Part shown: positions 17,442-27,000 of the stretch, in pieces
Layout of the letters: each line of letters begins with the position of its first letter
Position numbering within the stretch: the stretch's first letter is position 1
Source: Pseudomonadota bacterium
GTDB taxonomy: Bacteria > Myxococcota_A > Polyangia > Polyangiales > Polyangiaceae
Length of the DNA: 64,000 nucleotides
Direction: 5' to 3'
Assembly: GCA_023423895.1 (NCBI GenBank)
Contig: JAFAER010000249.1
Coordinates: 103,847-167,846, forward strand
Notes under the pieces: generated by a model
Database searches by the model: none
What the model was told of the DNA's origin: nothing
What the model saw: the letters and a program-made list of their open reading frames with translations, nothing else
Program-made: the position numbers and the translations under genes

Positions 17442-18716
17442 ATGGCTCCGAAGTCGGAGGTGCTCGAGCTCGCCGGTCACGAAGTGACGATCACGAACCC
17501 GACGAAGATCTTCTTCCCGAAGCTGCGTCTGACCAAGCTCGATCTCGTCCAGTACTACGTCGCCGTCGCCGAGGGCGCCGTCCGCGGCGTGTTCGGGCGG
17601 CCGATGCTCCTCAAACGCTTCCCCGACGGCGTCGAACAAGAGGCCTTCTACCAGAAGCGTGCGCCGGCAAAACGTCCCGAATGGATTGACGTGGCGACGT
17701 TCACGTTCCCGTCGGGCCGGCACGCCGACGAGGTCGTGGTCCGCAACGTCGCCCAGCTCGCATGGGTGATCAACCTCGGCTGCGTCGATCTCAATGCACA
17801 TCCTGTCCGTGCAGAGGACATGGACCACCCCGACGAGCTGCGGATCGATCTCGACCCGGTGCCCGGAGTCGGCTGGCGACAGATCCTCGACGTAGCGAAC
17901 GTCGCGCGTGAGGTCCTCGCGGACATGGGGCTCGTCGGCTGGCCGAAGACGAGCGGCTCACGCGGCGTCCACATCTGGGTGCGGATCGCGCCACGCTGGC
18001 CGTTCGAGCAGGTCAGGCGCGCGGCCCTCGCCTTCGCTCGCGAGGTCGAGCGGCGCGCGCCGAAGATCGCCACGAGCAAGTGGTGGAAGGAGGAACGGCA
18101 TGGCGTGTTCCTCGACTACAACCAGAACGCGCGCGATCGCACGACGTCGAACGCATACTCCGTTCGCCCGACGCCCGATGCGCGCGTATCCATGCCGCTG
18201 TCGTGGGAGGAGCTCGACACGAGCGATCCGGCCGACTTCACGATGCTCACGGTCCCGAAGCTCTTCGCGGAGCATGGAGATGCGCACGCGAAGATCGACG
18301 AGGTTCACTACTCGATCGAGAAGCTCCTCGAGCTCGCCGATCGACAAGAACGCGAGGGCGAAGGCGACGCGCCCTGGCCACCGCACTTCCAGAAGACACC
18401 GGGCGAAGCCCCTCGCGTCGCGCCCTCACGGGCGAAAGGCGCCGCACCAGCACGGCCACGACCGAAGCTGCCCGTGCTCATCATCGCGAAGGCGAAGCTC
18501 AAGGCCGACGCGCTGGAAGGACTCGAGCGCTGGAAGGCCCGGCATCCGTCCGTCGTGCCTTACCTGGCTCCCGAGGACGTTCTCACGGACACGATGCGCG
18601 GCCGGTCTTCGGCCTGGACGCGCATCCGCGTCAACCTGAAGAACGTCCCCGAAGAAGAGAGGCCGCCCGAAGAGCCGCCGGATCCCGACTACGATCCCGC
18701 CTCGGAGTGGCAATAG
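17442..18716 (+). CDS. LigD-type NHEJ polymerase/primase
   Basis: The 424-residue protein matches the stand-alone polymerase domain of LigD, an archaeo-eukaryotic primase-type enzyme that fills and extends ends during Ku-dependent non-homologous end joining. Visible motifs are RIDLDP (metal-binding Asp 136 and Asp 138), TSGSRGVHIWVRI (from 170) and NAYSVRPTPDARVSMPL. Residues after about 310 are a basic, Pro-rich linker and a ~90-residue tail (PVLIIAKAKLK to the acidic end) beyond the usual ~300-residue polymerase. It converges tail-to-tail with an ATP-dependent ligase only 6 bases away. No Ku gene is in the window. Confidence 0.92.
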   Translation: MAPKSEVLELAGHEVTITNPTKIFFPKLRLTKLDLVQYYVAVAEGAVRGVFGRPMLLKRFPDGVEQEAFYQKRAPAKRPEWIDVATFTFPSGRHADEVVVRNVAQLAWVINLGCVDLNAHPVRAEDMDHPDELRIDLDPVPGVGWRQILDVANVAREVLADMGLVGWPKTSGSRGVHIWVRIAPRWPFEQVRRAALAFAREVERRAPKIATSKWWKEERHGVFLDYNQNARDRTTSNAYSVRPTPDARVSMPLSWEELDTSDPADFTMLTVPKLFAEHGDAHAKIDEVHYSIEKLLELADRQEREGEGDAPWPPHFQKTPGEAPRVAPSRAKGAAPARPRPKLPVLIIAKAKLKADALEGLERWKARHPSVVPYLAPEDVLTDTMRGRSSAWTRIRVNLKNVPEEERPPEEPPDPDYDPASEWQ

Positions 18717-18722
18717 GCGGCT

Positions 18723-19820
18723 TCAGCCCTCGCCGTCGCGATGGCCGAAGATGCGCTCGATCTCGATCGCCGGCGTGACGTCGAGCTGATCGTAGCGACA
18801 CTCCGCAGGCGGCTTGTCGGGGCGCCAGCGCTTGAAGTGGGTCGCGTGCCGGAAACGCGTGCCCTGGAGATGGTCGTAGCCGACCTCGGCGACGCGCTCG
18901 ATGCGAAGCGGCTCCCACGAGAGGTCCTTGCCGCGGTTCCAGCGGCTCGTCGCGCCGGGCATACGGCGGTCGGCGGCGTGCCGATCGTCCTGCCACTCGG
19001 CCCACTCCCGCCACGGGTGCGCCTCGCGCGCGCCCTCGCGCAGCGGCTCGAGCTCCTTCGCGAGCTGCGCGCGACGTTCGCGCGTGAACGAGGCGCAGAT
19101 GCCCACGTGGTGCAGGACGCCCTTGTCGTCGTGAAGGCCGAGGAGCAAGGACCCGACGAGCGTTCCCTTCCCTTCCTTGTACCAGCGGAAGCCAGCCACG
19201 ACGCAGTCGGCCGTGCGCGCGTGCTTGATCTTCACCATCGCGCGCTTGTTCGGCTGGTAGCCGAGGTCGAGCGGCTTGGCCATCACGCCGTCGAGCCCGG
19301 CCCCTTCGAAGCGACCGAACCAGTCCGCGGCCACGGCCTTGTCGCGGGTCGCCGGCGTGACGTGGATCGGCGGCTTGACGTGAGCGAGCGCTTTCTCGAG
19401 GCGGGCCCGGCGTTCGAGCTGAGGGATCTCCCGCAGGTCTTCGTCGCCCAGCGCGAGGAGGTCCCACGCGACGAACGAGGCGGGCTTCTCCTTCGCGAGC
19501 ATCTCGACGCGCGAGGCTGCGGGATGAATCCGCAGGAGAAGCGCGTCGAAGTCGAGCACGTTCTCCGTCGCGATCACGATCTCGCCGTCGAGGACGCAGC
19601 GCTCGGGCAGGTTCTCTTTGAACGGCTCGACGAGCTCGGGGAAATACCGGTCGAGAGGCTTCAGGTCACGACTCTGCGTGTAGACCTTGTCGCCGTCCCG
19701 AAAGACCAGCGCGCGAAAGCCGTCCCACTTCGGCTCGTAGAGCCAGTTGTCTCCCTCGGGGATGTCGCTCGCGAGCTTGGCGAGCATCGGCGGGACCGGC
19801 GGCTTGAGCGGGAGCGTCAC
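18723..19820 (-). CDS. ATP-dependent DNA ligase (LigC/LigD-ligase type)
   Basis: A 365-residue ATP-dependent ligase. Motif I is EPKWDGFRA, with adenylated Lys 31. Further motifs are LDGEIV (III), GLDGVMAKPLDLGY (IV) and RAMVKIK (V), followed by an OB-fold domain (WYKEGKGTLVGSLLLGLHD). It lacks an attached polymerase or nuclease, so it is the ligase component of NHEJ or base-excision-like repair. The opposing LigD polymerase gene supports an end-joining role. The two are on opposite strands, so coordinated expression would need separate promoters. Start ATG is clear. Confidence 0.92.
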   Translation of the reverse strand: MTLPLKPPVPPMLAKLASDIPEGDNWLYEPKWDGFRALVFRDGDKVYTQSRDLKPLDRYFPELVEPFKENLPERCVLDGEIVIATENVLDFDALLLRIHPAASRVEMLAKEKPASFVAWDLLALGDEDLREIPQLERRARLEKALAHVKPPIHVTPATRDKAVAADWFGRFEGAGLDGVMAKPLDLGYQPNKRAMVKIKHARTADCVVAGFRWYKEGKGTLVGSLLLGLHDDKGVLHHVGICASFTRERRAQLAKELEPLREGAREAHPWREWAEWQDDRHAADRRMPGATSRWNRGKDLSWEPLRIERVAEVGYDHLQGTRFRHATHFKRWRPDKPPAECRYDQLDVTPAIEIERIFGHRDGEG

Positions 19821-19900
19821 GCCGGAGCTATAGCATCGCTCCAGGCGATCCGGTCATGGGACGCGCCGCCGGCCCCGGCCTGCCGGCCTCGGAGGAAGGC

Positions 19901-20800
19901 TCAGCCCGGGAGGCGGGCCGGTCCTTTGAAGCGCTGGACGATCGCGCGCGCCGCCGCGCCAGCGAGGTACGGCAGGTCGTCGACGAAGTAACGCTGGAAG
20001 AGGCGCTTCGGCTCCTGTGCGAACCGGTAGAGCCATTCGAGGCCCGACTTCTGGAGCCACACCGGAGCGCGCCGGCGAACACCGGCCGCCATCTCGAAGG
20101 ATCCGCCGACACCGATCGACACCGGTACGCCGAGCAGGTCCTTGTTCGCGGCGATCCACTTCTCCTGCTTCGGCGCGCCGAACGCGACGAGCAGGACATC
20201 GGGCGCAGCCTGACGAACGATGCGCCGGATCCTGGCCTGCTCTTCCTTCGAGTCGAACGTCTCGAACGGCGGGCAATACGTCCCCGCGATCCGCGCTCCG
20301 GGATAACGTTGCTCGATGACCTCAGCCGCTTTGGCTGCCGCGCCGGGCACGCCGCCGAGGAAGAAAAGTCGGAGGTTGGCTTCGGCCGAGACTTTCGCGA
20401 GCTCCCAGAAGAGATCGCTGCCCGCGACGCGCTCCGGCAGCGGCCCACCTGCCGCGCGCGGGGCGATCCGCGACAGCCAGACGACCGGTGCGCCGTCGGC
20501 GACGACGAGGTCAGCCTTGCGATAGGCCGAGCGGAACTCATGGTCGCGCTCGGCGATCACGAGATGGTCGAGGTTGCCGGTGCAGACGTAACGAGCGCGA
20601 TCGCGCTTCTTCGCCATCCGCACGATCCGGCGGACGGCTTCCTTCATTGTGACTTTGTCGAAGCTGAGGTCGTCGACGCTGACGCGCGACGCAAGCGGGA
20701 GTACCTGAGCGACCATGTTGGTCGCGGAACTTGCGAGCGGCATGCCGAGAAGCGCGACCGCTGCTCGCGGCACCTCGGTCTCGCAACATTCCGTCCCCAC
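19901..20800 (-). CDS. WecG/TagA/CpsF-family glycosyltransferase
   Basis: The 299-residue protein carries the family signatures YVCTGNLDHLVIAERD, ADLVVADGAPVVWLSR, FFLGGVPGAAAKAAEV and LLVAFGAPKQEKWI. These enzymes add N-acetylmannosamine or related sugars to an undecaprenyl-linked acceptor in exopolysaccharide, teichoic-acid-like or enterobacterial common antigen synthesis, acting at the inner face of the membrane. The C-terminus WLQKSGLEWLYRFAQEPKRL is also typical. A GTG start was taken; ATGs at 20743 or 20716 are possible. No other polysaccharide gene is adjacent, so the polymer is unknown. Confidence 0.9.
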   Translation of the reverse strand: MGTECCETEVPRAAVALLGMPLASSATNMVAQVLPLASRVSVDDLSFDKVTMKEAVRRIVRMAKKRDRARYVCTGNLDHLVIAERDHEFRSAYRKADLVVADGAPVVWLSRIAPRAAGGPLPERVAGSDLFWELAKVSAEANLRLFFLGGVPGAAAKAAEVIEQRYPGARIAGTYCPPFETFDSKEEQARIRRIVRQAAPDVLLVAFGAPKQEKWIAANKDLLGVPVSIGVGGSFEMAAGVRRRAPVWLQKSGLEWLYRFAQEPKRLFQRYFVDDLPYLAGAAARAIVQRFKGPARLPG

Positions 20801-21477
20801 GATGATGCTCTACAGCTTGCCCGGCTTTTTCGAGCTCGTAAGCATGAGCCGGCGCCACCCAAGCTAGAGGTCTACCGTACGCTGGCGAGACTTCCGCACC
20901 GCACGCCGATGGGCGGTCCCAGCAGCTCGTCCATCAAAGGCGGCCGTGTTCGACGGCGATCGCGAGCATCGCCCCAACACGCAGCACACGGCTTCGACGC
21001 CGGGATACCTACGACGTGGGCCGTCCTCAGGTTCATCCGCAGAGGCATCGCGAACGAGCGCAGGCCCTCGCGTCCTCGTACGCGCGCGAAGCGCTCTTCG
21101 AGCTCGCAAGTCGAAGCGCTCGCGACGACGCTCGCTGAAAGCGCCTTTCGCGCGGGTACCGCGTGCACGCGATCACCCGCCTACGCCCGCCCTCCGCGCG
21201 AACGTCGCCATGCCCCTCCGCACGTGGCGCCCATCCGGGCGAAGCTCGTCGCATTCGCCCATCGAAGGCGGCGCACGCGTCTCGGCCGCAGCGGCGCCAC
21301 CGAGCCCGAGGCGGCTGCCCTCCGCGTGAGGTCATCTGACGCGGGCGTTGGCTCCGGTCGGGCTCGCATGCGCGCCACACCGTGACGGCTGGGAGTGTGT
21401 GCCGCGTGGACCGACGACGCCCACGGCCCACCCCCCAAAGCGGAGAGCGGGCCTTCGTCGCTGCTCAGTCCCTCCGT
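20801..21477. other. Intergenic region without a supported gene
   Basis: This 677-bp stretch lies upstream of the glycosyltransferase and downstream of the metallophosphoesterase. Frames of 70-130 codons exist on both strands, but they are Arg/Ser-rich, overlap each other, and the one examined in detail (20872-21168 minus) has only about 73% G/C at third positions, below neighbouring genes. I see no RNA gene and no clear hairpin. It may contain decayed coding sequence. Confidence 0.5.
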
Positions 21478-22227
21478 TCACGGCAGGTTGACGATCCGGA
21501 GCGGCAGCTCTCCGAGGTGACGTCGCAGAAGAGGCAGAGCGACGTTGTACACGGGAGTTCCGACGCGCGTCTTGCCCTCGAGCGCGCCTCGATGGGCGTG
21601 GCCGTGGAAGGCGACCGTCACGGGATACCGCTCGAGCGGCTCCTCGAGACGACTGCATCCGAGGAATGGATAGATCTCTTCCGGCTCGCCCATCACCGTG
21701 TCGCGGATCGGCGCGTAGTGCAGGAGCGCTACCCTTCGCGGCGTGCGCAGGCGCGCGAGAGCGGACTCTAGCTTCAAGGCTTCGTCGAGCGCCTCCTTCA
21801 CGAACGACTTCACAGCCGTCTCGCCCCACGGTCCGAGCGTGCCTCGCCCGAATCCACCACAGAAGCCTTTGACGCCAGCGAAGCCGACGTCGTCGATCAT
21901 CAGGCTGTCACCGTCGAGCACCCGGACACCGGCTTCGGAGAGCACCTCCACGACCTTGTCGACGTGGCCCGACTCGAAGTCGTGATTGCCGAGCACGGCG
22001 ATGATGGGATGCTTCACGACGGAGAGCTCTCGAGCGAGGACGTGCGCCTCCTCTACGAGGCCGTAGTCCGTCAGATCGCCGCAGAGAAGCAGCACATCTG
22101 CGCGTGCTTCGACCTGGGCCAGGAGCGGTCGGAGCGCGCCGACGGACTCTTTGGTGACGTGCAAGTCGCCGATGGCCGCGATGCGCATCGGACGCTTCTC
22201 GGAAGTGCGGGGTTCGGTCTCACTCAT
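21478..22227 (-). CDS. Calcineurin-like metallophosphoesterase
   Basis: The 249-residue protein contains all binuclear-metal motifs of the family in order: GDLH (Asp 21, His 23), GDLTD (Asp 51), GNHD (Asn 81, His 82), ALLHYAPI and FHGHAHRG. It should hydrolyse a phosphoester; the class includes cyclic-nucleotide, nucleotide and protein phosphatases, and the sequence does not tell them apart. No signal peptide, so it is cytoplasmic. The ATG follows GGAG after a 3-base gap. The open frame extends further upstream without conserved sequence. It is divergent from the nucleotidyltransferase-like gene across 136 bp. Confidence 0.88.
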   Translation of the reverse strand: MSETEPRTSEKRPMRIAAIGDLHVTKESVGALRPLLAQVEARADVLLLCGDLTDYGLVEEAHVLARELSVVKHPIIAVLGNHDFESGHVDKVVEVLSEAGVRVLDGDSLMIDDVGFAGVKGFCGGFGRGTLGPWGETAVKSFVKEALDEALKLESALARLRTPRRVALLHYAPIRDTVMGEPEEIYPFLGCSRLEEPLERYPVTVAFHGHAHRGALEGKTRVGTPVYNVALPLLRRHLGELPLRIVNLP

Positions 22228-22363
22228 GAGCTCCACACCAGAGGGCAACTCGCGTACCTCTCGGCCACGGGCGTCGACGCACATTCGGGTCCAAGCAGCC
22301 GCAAGCTCCAGGTGGTGCTGCGCCGCGGCGTGGAACGGGGCTTGAACCAGATCGCATCCACCC

Positions 22364-23185
22364 ATGGCCCAAACCCAGAGAACCCACGTTCCTCTCAGCA
22401 CCCGCAGGATGGTCCGGCCGGTCGCCCGACTCTTCTACGAGGACACCCTCCGGACCCTGACGAACGCTGGTGTTCCCTTCCTGGTCGGCGGCGCGCTCGC
22501 CCTCAAGCACTTCGCGGGGATCGCGCGCGACACGAAAGACCTCGACATCTTCCTTCGCAAGCGCGACCTCGACCAAGCGATGAGCGTGTTGTCCGAGGTC
22601 GGGTTCGAGACCGAGACGCTCTACCCGCACTGGCTTGCCAAGGCGTGGTCCGGGCCGCACTTCGTCGACTTCATCTTCGACTCCGCGAACGGACTGTGCC
22701 CGGTAGACGACGCCTGGTTCGAGCACGCGGCGAGGTGCACGCTCTGGAACGTGCAGGTCCTCGTCTGCCCGGTCGAGGAAATGATCGTGAGCAAGTGTTT
22801 CGTGATGGAGCGTGAGCGGTTCGACGGCGCGGACGTCTATCACTTGATCGAGGCGTGCGGCGCGACGCTGAACTGGGAGCGTCTCATGCGGAGGTTCGGC
22901 GACAACTGGCGCGTGCTGCTCGGCCACCTGATCTTCTTCTCGTTCGTCTACCCGCAGAAACGGCACTGTGTCCCGCAGCAGGTCATGAGCGAGCTGCTCG
23001 AGCGCGCAAGGCACGAGCAGCGCCCCGAGGACGTCGAGGTGTGCCGCGGAACGTTGCTTTCCCGTGAGCAGTATCTCGTCGACCTGCGCGAGCGCGGCTA
23101 CGCGGACGCCCGCGTGGCGCCGTACGGCGCCGTCTCCGAAGAAGACATCAAGCGCTGGACGGACGCGATCGGCACGGAGAAGTGA
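22364..23185 (+). CDS. Nucleotidyltransferase-fold protein
   Basis: A 273-residue protein whose N-terminal half has the pol-beta-like nucleotidyltransferase signature: GVPFLVGGALALKHF, a short spacer, then DTKDLDIFL, the paired Asp residues that bind metal. VDFIF comes later as the probable third acidic position. The layout resembles AbiEii/MNT-type transferases and related 'nucleotidyltransferase family' proteins. The C-terminal half is helical and rich in Arg/Glu. No HEPN or AbiEi-like antitoxin gene is adjacent, so it does not look like a two-gene toxin-antitoxin module. Its stop abuts the stop of the convergent Nif3 gene with no bases between. Confidence 0.75.
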   Translation: MAQTQRTHVPLSTRRMVRPVARLFYEDTLRTLTNAGVPFLVGGALALKHFAGIARDTKDLDIFLRKRDLDQAMSVLSEVGFETETLYPHWLAKAWSGPHFVDFIFDSANGLCPVDDAWFEHAARCTLWNVQVLVCPVEEMIVSKCFVMERERFDGADVYHLIEACGATLNWERLMRRFGDNWRVLLGHLIFFSFVYPQKRHCVPQQVMSELLERARHEQRPEDVEVCRGTLLSREQYLVDLRERGYADARVAPYGAVSEEDIKRWTDAIGTEK

Positions 23186-23980
23186 CTACGCGACCGCGAA
23201 CGGGTCCGCGTCACGCTCGCTCGAAACGACGGTGACGCCGTCGAGCGCTCGTGCGACGCGGTCGGCGTAGGCGCGGACGGCCGCGCGCTCGCTGTTCGAG
23301 TGCAGCGTGGCGACCACCGCCGCCCCACGGAGCAGCGCCGAGAGCGCATCGTGATGGCGGATCTCGCCGGTGACGAAGAGCTCCGCTCGCGCCCGGATCG
23401 CGTCGCCGAGCAGCTCTCCGCCCGCACCCGCGGCCACGGCGACGCGACTGACGACCTTGTCGAGCGACCCGGCGACGAGCACGTAGTCGAGCCCGAGCGC
23501 TGGCTTCAGCCGCTGCACGATGTCGCCGAGCCGCTCCGGGGCGATGTCTCCGACGCGGCCGAGCCCAATGCCGTCTGGCTCGCTCGTGCCGGGCTTCGCC
23601 ACGAAGGGTCGCAGAGGGCGCCGATTGCTCTTCGCGATACCGCTGGCATCGGCGAGGAAGTCGTTCGTTCCTCCGAGCGCGACGTCGAGCGCAGTGTGCG
23701 GGCTGTAGAGCGCGATGCCTCGACGGACGGCGTCTGCCCACAATGCATCGTGCGGGACACGCTTCACCGGTGCGAACATCGGCGGGTGATACGCAACGAC
23801 GAGCTCCGCCCCTTGCGCGCGTGCTTCGTCGGCGACCAGCGCCGAGTAGTCGACGGTCACGAGGACGCGCCGCACGTCGGCGTCGGGATCACCGACGAGC
23901 AATCCCACGTTGTCCCAGCTCTCCGCGTAGCGAAGCGGGGCCAATCGGTCGAGGATGGGAAGGACATCGATCAGCTTCAT
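23186..23980 (-). CDS. Nif3-like dinuclear metal-centre protein
   Basis: The 264-residue product has the NIF3/YbgI layout: AESWDNVGLLVGD near the N-terminus, VAYHPPMFAPVKR with a metal-binding His, ALYSPHTALDVALGG, and GEIRHHDALSALLRG plus THSN-like LHSNSER near the end. Family members form hexameric rings with a di-metal site and are conserved but poorly understood; annotation as GTP cyclohydrolase is not secure. ATG chosen at MKLIDVLPIL, the normal family start. It lies downstream of the TPR gene in the same direction, separated by 73 bp that contain a hairpin. Confidence 0.9.
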   Translation of the reverse strand: MKLIDVLPILDRLAPLRYAESWDNVGLLVGDPDADVRRVLVTVDYSALVADEARAQGAELVVAYHPPMFAPVKRVPHDALWADAVRRGIALYSPHTALDVALGGTNDFLADASGIAKSNRRPLRPFVAKPGTSEPDGIGLGRVGDIAPERLGDIVQRLKPALGLDYVLVAGSLDKVVSRVAVAAGAGGELLGDAIRARAELFVTGEIRHHDALSALLRGAAVVATLHSNSERAAVRAYADRVARALDGVTVVSSERDADPFAVA

Positions 23981-24012
23981 CGGGGGCAGCCTCGTCCTGA
24001 GCGCGGAAGGAA

Positions 24013-24029
24013 CCCTGCACGCTGCAGGG
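24013..24029 (-). terminator. Small hairpin between TPR gene and Nif3 gene
   Basis: A perfect 7-bp stem CCCTGCA/TGCAGGG with a 3-base loop, 24 bases after the TPR-gene stop and 33 bases before the Nif3 start. It could end the long transcript or sit in the Nif3 leader. No T-run follows on the minus strand. Confidence 0.4.
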
Positions 24030-24053
24030 GGCGCTGATGCTACCACGCCACTT

Positions 24054-27000
24054 TCAGCCGAGAGCGACGCCGAGCTGACGCCGGAGCTGTGCGCTGCGAT
24101 CGCCGAGGAACCACGCGACGAGCTCGCGCATCTTCTCGCGTGGGCTCAGATCGCTCGGAGCCTGAGGCTCGATCGCGATCGCTGCACGCGCCGCCTCCAG
24201 GTCTCCCGCGAGGAGCAGACCTCCATAAGAGGCCGACAGGTCGGCGAGCTGCGACCACCGCAGGACGTCGAGCTTCCCCCCCATCGCCATCGACGTGCGA
24301 ACCGCGGCGCCGATGCGAGCGATGTCGTCCTTCTTGAGGCGCTCCTTCAGCGGTAGATCGCTGGGCTCCGTCTGCTCGGTCGCGATGCGCGCCGCCGAAG
24401 ACACGAGCGCCTTGAGCTCCGAGATCGACGGACAGAGCGCGCGCGCGAGGAGCGGAGGCGCGACCTCCACGACACGTTTGCCGATCATGAACGCGAGGAC
24501 CTCTCGGCTGACGCCCGCGAGCGCCTGCGCGTAGACGAGCAGGCTCGGCGGCTTCGTCGCTGCGGGAGCGAGCGCGGGTCCGGGAACGCGTCGCGCGTAC
24601 AAACGTGGCGCCGGCGCGCCGAAGATCGTCGCCGCGCGCGCGACCGTGCCCGCGAGCCAGTCTTGCCCCTTCAGCGCCGGTCCGGGGTGGCTCATGCGCT
24701 CGCGGAGCGACAGGCGCGAGACCGCGATGTCGACCACCGCCGGAGCGACGATGTGGAAGATCTCCGTGAGCGTCGGATCGAGCTCCGGATGGAGCAGGTG
24801 CCTGTACCCCTCGGACCCGAGATCGAGCACGATCGCCTCGAGCGGCGGCTGCGGATAGCTCTGTCTCCATCCCGTTGCCAGCGGATGCGGAACATCGAGG
24901 AAGTGCATCGCGCTCGCGACGCAGAGGGCCTTGTCGCGCGCGTTCTGCGAGACGAGCAGGTCGAAGAGCGCAGGATACGGCCGAGGGTCCATCGGATCCT
25001 TGAGCACGCGCTCCAGGGTGATCGCCACCGCGCCGCTCGCCTGCCCCGTGCTCGAAAGCAGCTCGCGCAGGATCGCCTGCGCCTCCTCGTCCTGAGGCTT
25101 CAGTTGCACCGCCGTCTGCACGGCCTGGATCGCTGCCCCGGGATCGCCGATGCGATCGCGATAGACGATGGCGAGCTGCTTGTTGAGCAGCGAAGAAAGC
25201 GACCGATCGCCGCGCGCATCGGCGCGAGCGACCATCTTCCGGTACATCTGGTCGAGGCCCGCCCAGTCCTTCGCCTCCGTGAGGATGCGGACGATCCGCT
25301 CGAAAGCCTCGAGCTGCGAAGGGTCGACGTCGAGCGTCCGGTCGAACAGCTCGAGCGCGGTGCCGCGGTCGAGCAGCTCGGCGTTCGCAATCTGCCCCAT
25401 CGTGAAGAGGGTCTTCGCGCGCCGATGCGGGTCGACGTCCACCTCCGCGATCGAGCGGAGGACGTCGAAGAGGTTCGGCCACTTCCGCGTCTTCCGATAC
25501 AGAGCAAGCAGCTTGTGGAGGATGGGCAGATCGTTCGGAGCCAGCTGCCGGGCGGCTTCGTACACCTCGGCTGCAAGGTCGTCCTGCTCGATCTTCGCGA
25601 ACGCCTCTCCCGTCTCGAGCAGCGTGGCGAGGCGCTCTTGCGGATCGGCTATCGCCAGCGCTCGCTGGCGCTTGAGCACCAGCGCCGCCACCTTGTTCCC
25701 CGACGCGGCATGGTGTTGCGACAACCCGGCGAGGGCACGCTCGTCGTCCGGCAATTCGGCGAGCACGTCCTCGAACAGCGTCGAGGCGCGATCGTTCTCA
25801 CCCATGAGCGCAAGCACCTCGGCGAGAAGCACGCGCGTCTCCGCTGCGAGCCCTGCGGGGCGATCGGCGACGGCGATCAGCGCATCGCGTGCCTGCAACA
25901 CCTGGGGATCAGCACGCATGTCACTTGCCGCACGGACGAGATCGGCACGGGCATCGGTGTCGTCGCGACGAGCCTCGAACGCCGCCAGGCACGCGACGAG
26001 CGCGCGATCGGGCTTGCCGAGCGCGAACGCGACGTGCGCCTGCGCTCTCCGCGCCGAGTGGATGCGCGCCTTGTCCTTGTCGCGTTCCCCGGCAGCAATG
26101 ACGACGTCGCACAGAGGCTCCGCCTCCGCCCAGCGGCCCTCCGCCAGCAGCGGCGCGAGGAGCGCAGTCGCCGCGCTCTCGTTCATCGGGTCGGCCGCGA
26201 TCGCTTGCAGGTAGGCTTGCCGCTCGGCTCCGGCGTCGCCCATCTTCGCCCGGAGCTCGGCGAGCTCGACGAAGCAGGCGGCGCGCGCGCGCGGAAGCTC
26301 GGTCGCATGCGCGCGCTCCTCGAGATACCGCGCTACCCGAGCATGGTCATTCTCGGCGCGCGCATCCCAGAGCAGCGCGTTCCATGCCGAAGCATTCGTT
26401 GGATCCGCTTTCACCGCGCGCTCGAAGTACCGACGCGCGGCGACGCCGTCGATGGGCGTCATGAGCTGACCGGCGATCAGGTTGTGCCTCGCACGCAGCG
26501 CCGGCTCCTTCGCGAGCTCGGCGAGTCGCTCACGGCAGTTCACGGCCAACGTGACGTCGGACACCTTCTCGGCGAGCCGCGCGAGCTCGCTCACGACGGT
26601 CTCGTCCTCCGGCATCAGGCCCGCGAGGCGTTGATACGTGGCAAGCGCTGCCCGCACGTCCCCGAGCTTCGATTCGAGCACGTCGCCGAGTCGCTTCAAC
26701 CGGGCGCCGCGCGTCTCGGCATCGGCGTCGCTGATCGCGCCCCGCTCGAGCACCGCGAGCAGCTCCGGCCACATCCGCGCTGCGCGGTAGCATCGCTCCA
26801 GGTCGTCGAGCACGCTCACCTGCTCGGTCGACAGGAGCGCGGGCGCCCGTGCGATCACGCGTTCGAGCGTGCGCGCAGCGAGCTCCGGGCGGCGGAACTC
26901 GAGCTCCTCGAGCTTCGCCAACCGAACCAGGATCTGGAGACGCTCGTTCTCGTCGACATCGGCATCCGCCTGCAGACGAAGCACCTCGGCGAGCGCGACA

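Noticed and set aside
20872..21168. 98-codon minus-strand ORF in the gap after the glycosyltransferase
   Set aside because: Third-position G/C is only about 73%, below that of neighbouring genes, and other frames overlap it. No family resemblance.
22364..23980. Toxin-antitoxin or abortive-infection module
   Set aside because: The nucleotidyltransferase-like gene has no small antitoxin partner, and its convergent neighbour is an ordinary Nif3 family gene.
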